Source of the DNA: CAVPTL01 sp963794415
GTDB lineage: Bacteria; Actinomycetota; Thermoleophilia; Gaiellales; JAICJC01
Reading direction: 5' to 3'
Assembly: GCA_963794415.1 (NCBI GenBank)
Contig: CAWCDI010000002.1
Location: forward strand, 186,001-250,000
Length of the DNA stretch: 64,000 bases
Shown: one piece after another, positions 61,041 through 64,000 of the stretch
Layout: every line of letters begins with the position of its first letter
Numbering within the stretch: the first letter of the stretch is position 1
Position numbers and translations under genes: made by a program
Notes under the pieces: generated by a model
The model's database searches: none
Seen by the model: the letters and a program-made list of their open reading frames with translations, nothing else
What the model was told of the DNA's origin: nothing

Positions 61041-61972
61041 ACGGGCAGCTGGGTGGGCACGCCGGCGGCCTCGAGCTGCGCGCGCAGCATCTCGGCGTTG
61101 ACTGGTGCCTGGGCGATCGGCATGTGGTTGATGTCCACGCTGCGCCCGTTGTTGTTGAACATCGCATAGACGTTGTCGCACTCGCCCGTGAGCTCGCGCA
61201 GCGGATCAACCCACTCGGAGAGCTCCGAGTCGGAGTAGAGGTGATCGAACCGCTCGGCGGCGCTCTTGCCCTTCACCTGCCACGTATCGGCGTTTCGGCC
61301 GTGCAGCCGCAGGTAGGCCGTGGGCGTCGTGTGGGCGATCACGGTGGGGATGATGTTGTAGGCGTCGAGCCGTGGCTCGTCCACCATCACGTAGGTGGCG
61401 CGGCGCTGCTCGAGGAACGAGAGCACCTCGGCGGTGTTCCCCTCCTCGTGCCAGCTCCGGTGCCGGAACTCGACCAGCATCTCGTCCCCACGAAGCTGCT
61501 CCTGGGCCCACTCCAGGTAGGCGAAGGCGCTCGGCTTGAACGTGAAGTAGGGCGGCATCTGCATCAGGATCCCACCCAGCTTCCCCGCCGAGCGCAGCGG
61601 CTCGAGCGCGCTATGGAAACGCTCGAACACCTCCTCCCGGAACTCGGTGCTGGGGTGGTTCACCCGGCCGCGGTGATCCAGCTCCACGCCGTCTCGCATG
61701 TCGGGCGGCAGCTGCTCGATCTTCACCGGGTGGCGGGTCATCACCCCGAAGGCCTTCACGTGGAAGGTGAAGCTCTCGGGCGTGCGCCGGGCCCAGTTGC
61801 CCACCGCCTCGTGCGTGGGAAGCGCGTAGAAGCTGGAGTTCACCTCGACGGTGTCGAACAGCTCGGCGTAGTACTTGAGGCGTCCCTCCGCCGACTTGAC
61901 GTGCGGCGGGTACCAGACCTCCACGAGCGACTTGTCGGCCCACGAGCAGGTGCCGATCCGCACCGCGGTCAT
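61037..61972 (-). CDS. DUF72 (YecE-like) TIM-barrel protein
   Basis: This is a 311-residue protein. The family pattern is clear: RIGTCSWADKSLVEVWYPP, YYAELFDTVEVNSSFYALPT, MLVEFRHRSWHEEGNTAEVL and YLRLHGRNADTW. The biochemical function is not established. The start at 61972 overlaps the rhodanese stop (ATGA). Confidence 0.88.
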   Translation of the reverse strand: MTAVRIGTCSWADKSLVEVWYPPHVKSAEGRLKYYAELFDTVEVNSSFYALPTHEAVGNWARRTPESFTFHVKAFGVMTRHPVKIEQLPPDMRDGVELDHRGRVNHPSTEFREEVFERFHSALEPLRSAGKLGGILMQMPPYFTFKPSAFAYLEWAQEQLRGDEMLVEFRHRSWHEEGNTAEVLSFLEQRRATYVMVDEPRLDAYNIIPTVIAHTTPTAYLRLHGRNADTWQVKGKSAAERFDHLYSDSELSEWVDPLRELTGECDNVYAMFNNNGRSVDINHMPIAQAPVNAEMLRAQLEAAGVPTQLPV

Positions 61973-62298
61973 GCGACCGAGCCGCCCTCCGGCTCGAGCG
62001 GGAACCCCGCGTGCTCCCACATCTGGAGGCCGCCGGCGAGGTTGCGCGCGTCGTAGCCGCGCTCGACCAGGGCGTCGGCGACCTGCCCGCTGCGCGCCCC
62101 CGAGCGGCACACGATCAGGAGCGGCCCCGACGGCAGCTCATCGAGGCGTCCGCCGAGCTGGCCGATGGGGATCCAGAGCGACCCTGCAAGCCTGCCGGCC
62201 TCCCACTCGTACGGCTCGCGCACGTCGAGGGCCGAGACCTCGCCCTCGTCGAGCTGGCGCCGGGCCTCCTGGGGACTGATCTCGGGCGCTGAGTGCAT
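61969..62298 (-). CDS. Rhodanese-domain protein
   Basis: This is a 109-residue single-domain sulfurtransferase. It has ALDVREPYEWEAGRLAGSLW and the active-site loop VCRSGARSGQVADAL with catalytic Cys. It is coupled to the DUF72 gene. It probably handles sulfane sulfur or a related thiol; the partner is unknown. Confidence 0.92.
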   Translation of the reverse strand: MHSAPEISPQEARRQLDEGEVSALDVREPYEWEAGRLAGSLWIPIGQLGGRLDELPSGPLLIVCRSGARSGQVADALVERGYDARNLAGGLQMWEHAGFPLEPEGGSVA

Positions 62299-62315
62299 CT
62301 ACTCCAAAGCGTAGA

Positions 62316-63410
62316 TCAGGCGGGGCCGGGGCGGGTAGCGCCCACGAACGTGCTGGTGAACCACGGATCCGAGAGCGACTCGAGCCGCACCACATCGCCG
62401 GTGTGCGGCGCGTGCAGCAGGAGGCCGTTGCCGGCGTAGATGCCGACGTGGCCCAGGTCGTGGAAGAAGAGCAAGTCGCCGATCTGCAGCTTGTCGATGT
62501 CGAGCGTCGGGCCCTCCTCCACCACAGGGCCGAGCGCGTACTGCGCAGCGGCGAAGTGCGGGAGCGACACGCCGTGATGGGCCCAGAGCCACATCACGAG
62601 GCCCGAGCAGTCGAAGCCCTGGGGTGAGGCGCCGCCCCACACGTAGGGCACGCCCATCTGCTTGAGGCCCTCCAGCACGACCGTGTCGCGAAGCTCGGCG
62701 CCGGGGTCTGCCCGGTTGGCCTTCTGGTCGGCCATGATCCACGATCGCGCTGCCAGCGCGAGCTTTCCCTGGCCGATGGAGTCGGCGCCCTTGATGACGG
62801 AGACCTCGGTGCCGAGCTCGGTGAGCAGCGCGTGGCGCTTCTTCAGCATCCGCTGGATCTGCACGCGGCGAAATGCGAGCTGCGCCTTCTGCTTGCGCGT
62901 GTCCTTGCGCTCGCGGTAGAGCTGGGTCTGCTCGACGGCGATCGCGTCGCGGTCGGCCTGGATCGCGACGACGGCCTCGCTGATGGCCTGGTCGGTGCGG
63001 CGCTTGTAGTCGATGCCGTTGGCGACCTGCGAGAGGCTCCGGGCACCCAGCACGATGGCCATCTCCTGCGTGTTGCCGCCCTTGTACTGGGTCACGAGAA
63101 GCCCGGCGAGCGACTTCTGCTCGGCGGCGAGCTTCTTCTCGGCCGCGTGCAGCGCGTTGGTGTTCTTGATGATCTCCCCGTGCAGCATGGAGAGCTGCCA
63201 GACCGCCTTGTCGTACTGCTCGGTGACCTGTTCCGAACGCAGATCGAGCTTGTTCACCTGAGCTCGCACGTGGGCGAGCTGTTTCTGCTTGTGCTGAAGC
63301 AGGGTGTCAGCCGAGGCGGGATGAGGGGCGACGGCAGAGAGCGAGACCGCCAGAACCGCAGCTATGGCACCGACCACCCCCAACCGCCGGTGGCACGAGT
63401 ACCGACGCAT
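62316..63410 (-). CDS. Secreted NlpC/P60 peptidoglycan hydrolase (RipA-like) with coiled coil
   Basis: This is a 364-residue protein. The signal peptide ends near ASAD (MRRYSCHRRLGVVGAIAAVL and on to PHPASA). Residues about 35-215 are a coiled coil with the RipA/PcsB-like pattern (LAHVRAQVNKLDLRSEQVTE). The C-terminal NlpC/P60 domain has catalytic Cys in GFDCSGLVMWLW, His in DLGHVGIYAGNGLLLHAPHT. It cleaves peptide stems in cell-wall turnover or division. Confidence 0.92.
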   Translation of the reverse strand: MRRYSCHRRLGVVGAIAAVLAVSLSAVAPHPASADTLLQHKQKQLAHVRAQVNKLDLRSEQVTEQYDKAVWQLSMLHGEIIKNTNALHAAEKKLAAEQKSLAGLLVTQYKGGNTQEMAIVLGARSLSQVANGIDYKRRTDQAISEAVVAIQADRDAIAVEQTQLYRERKDTRKQKAQLAFRRVQIQRMLKKRHALLTELGTEVSVIKGADSIGQGKLALAARSWIMADQKANRADPGAELRDTVVLEGLKQMGVPYVWGGASPQGFDCSGLVMWLWAHHGVSLPHFAAAQYALGPVVEEGPTLDIDKLQIGDLLFFHDLGHVGIYAGNGLLLHAPHTGDVVRLESLSDPWFTSTFVGATRPGPA

Positions 63411-63503
63411 TACAGAAATTGTCGGCAGGCCCGGTGAAAAACTTGAGAAGCGCCCTTCACCCGGCAGCTCCCCCTCAAGCCGGGCGTCGGATTGGCCGAC
63501 AAG

Positions 63504-63860
63504 ATGGCCGTGCGCATCATCATCCCCTGTCATCGGTGCTCCGAGCCCAAGCGTCCGCTGTCGCCCTGTGAGGCCTGCGGCATGCCCGCCGACACCAGCG
63601 CCGACGTGAGCGCGTGGCGGCTCGCCCTCCATGCGCAGTACATGGCCCGCATCACGGCGCGGCCGGAGATGCGCGAGCCCGAGGTGATGAGGACCAGCGG
63701 GAGCCCTGTCCGGCTCCACATCGACGTCGATCCGGGCGATCCGTTCGAGGTGCTCGCCGACGGCGCGACGCTCACGCTCGAGCCGCTCTTTCCCCACGCG
63801 GGCCCGCGCTCGTTCGACTGGGAAGACAGCGACCACCGCCGCCTGCGGCGCGCCTCGTAG
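63504..63860 (+). CDS. Small protein with two CxxC-type zinc pairs
   Basis: This is about 118 residues from ATG 63504 (MAVRIIIPCHRCSEPKRPLS then PCEACGMPAD). Two CxxC pairs form a likely zinc ribbon at the N-terminus, followed by a beta-rich part (VRLHIDVDPGDPFEVLADGA). A TTG at 63492 is an alternative start. It is not recognised. It is divergent from the NlpC/P60 gene. Confidence 0.6.
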   Translation: MAVRIIIPCHRCSEPKRPLSPCEACGMPADTSADVSAWRLALHAQYMARITARPEMREPEVMRTSGSPVRLHIDVDPGDPFEVLADGATLTLEPLFPHAGPRSFDWEDSDHRRLRRAS

Positions 63861-63863
63861 CGC

Positions 63864-64000
63864 TCACTTCGCGATCGCGATCGTGCGTGTGACGAGCGCG
63901 ACGGCGCTACCGTTTCGGCTCACCATCTGGCCGGTGAACACGCGCGTGGTACTGGTGCCCGCCCCATCGACGACGCGCACCGAGACCACGTGCTTGCCTG
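63864..64000 (-). CDS. C-terminal end of a protein cut by window edge
   Basis: An open frame reads from the edge to a TGA at 63864: GKHVVSVRVVDGAGTSTTRV then FTGQMVSRNGSAVALVTRTI and AIAK. The beta-strand-like text resembles the end of a secreted Ig-like/PKD-type domain protein. It has too little sequence for a function. Confidence 0.5.
   Translation of the reverse strand, partial: GKHVVSVRVVDGAGTSTTRVFTGQMVSRNGSAVALVTRTIAIAK

Overview
The window is a high-GC, gene-dense, mostly operonic stretch of chromosome. It fits an actinobacterium (Actinomycetota). GC and codon use are high throughout. There is an actinobacterial-type LexA box (TCGAACATATGTTCGC), a DrrAB-type exporter, a Rv2578c-type radical SAM protein, a family 1 encapsulin with its ferritin-like cargo, and many ATGA/GTGA start-stop overlaps. 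The lineage below phylum is not determined; a Thermoleophilia/Solirubrobacterales-like origin is only a guess.

Region 1 (1-16.2 kb) is an extracellular contractile injection system (eCIS). It runs leftward from about 13.9 kb: DUF4157 protein, AAA+ ATPase, DUF4255 tail terminator, receiver-like protein, sheath, tube 1, assembly chaperone, a 49-residue DUF6760-like protein, a proline-rich protein, tube 2, LysM protein, spike, gp25-like, baseplate J and a tail protein I cut by the window edge. A divergent 755-residue protein with an eCIS-cargo-like N-terminus, a glycine-rich hydrophobic centre and a zincin-type HEAVH...E C-terminus is the likely payload. Five structural genes (sheath, tube 1, chaperone, spike, baseplate J) carry apparent single-base indels. 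I saw no such break in the other 54 kb.

Region 2 (16.3-32.2 kb) holds a Rieske oxygenase followed by export, resistance and damage genes: DrrAB exporter with divergent TetR, HerA/DUF853 ATPase, cytochrome c lipoprotein, a compact Tet(M)-like ribosomal protection protein, a LexA-boxed radical SAM protein, a DMT transporter, a GAP-like protein, two DHA2 MFS transporters and a MalT-like LuxR regulator. An 18-bp palindrome occurs twice between the ABC genes and tetR and again directly before the MFS gene at 26.6 kb, which suggests one TetR controls both exporters.

Region 3 (32.2-45.8 kb) is mixed metabolism: SulP transporter, two flavoproteins, DUF899, DUF2182, DHFR-like protein, an ApbE/heme-b membrane operon, agmatinase-type ureohydrolase, tRNA-Lys(TTT), tRNA-Glu(TTC) and a cation/proton antiporter.

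Region 4 (45.8-64 kb) starts with pstSCAB-phoU under a PHO-box-like array, with a strong hairpin after pstS. It continues with the encapsulin pair, a Cys-type formate dehydrogenase alpha chain, an ArsR-permease pair with a clear operator, an aldo-keto reductase, a PilZ-like protein, a second orphan molybdopterin oxidoreductase, small stress-type proteins and a NlpC/P60 hydrolase. A dispersed palindromic repeat (arm GTGAATCAACGGTGCC) occurs at 6.5, 52.0, 57.9 and 58.0 kb. A related core is tandemly repeated at 44.0 kb. No insertion sequence or CRISPR array was seen. No gene-free stretch exceeds 300 bases; the longest gaps (41.74-42.02, 43.79-44.06, 57.78-58.03, 50.53-50.76 and 21.42-21.65 kb) hold the tRNAs, repeats and regulatory sites listed.
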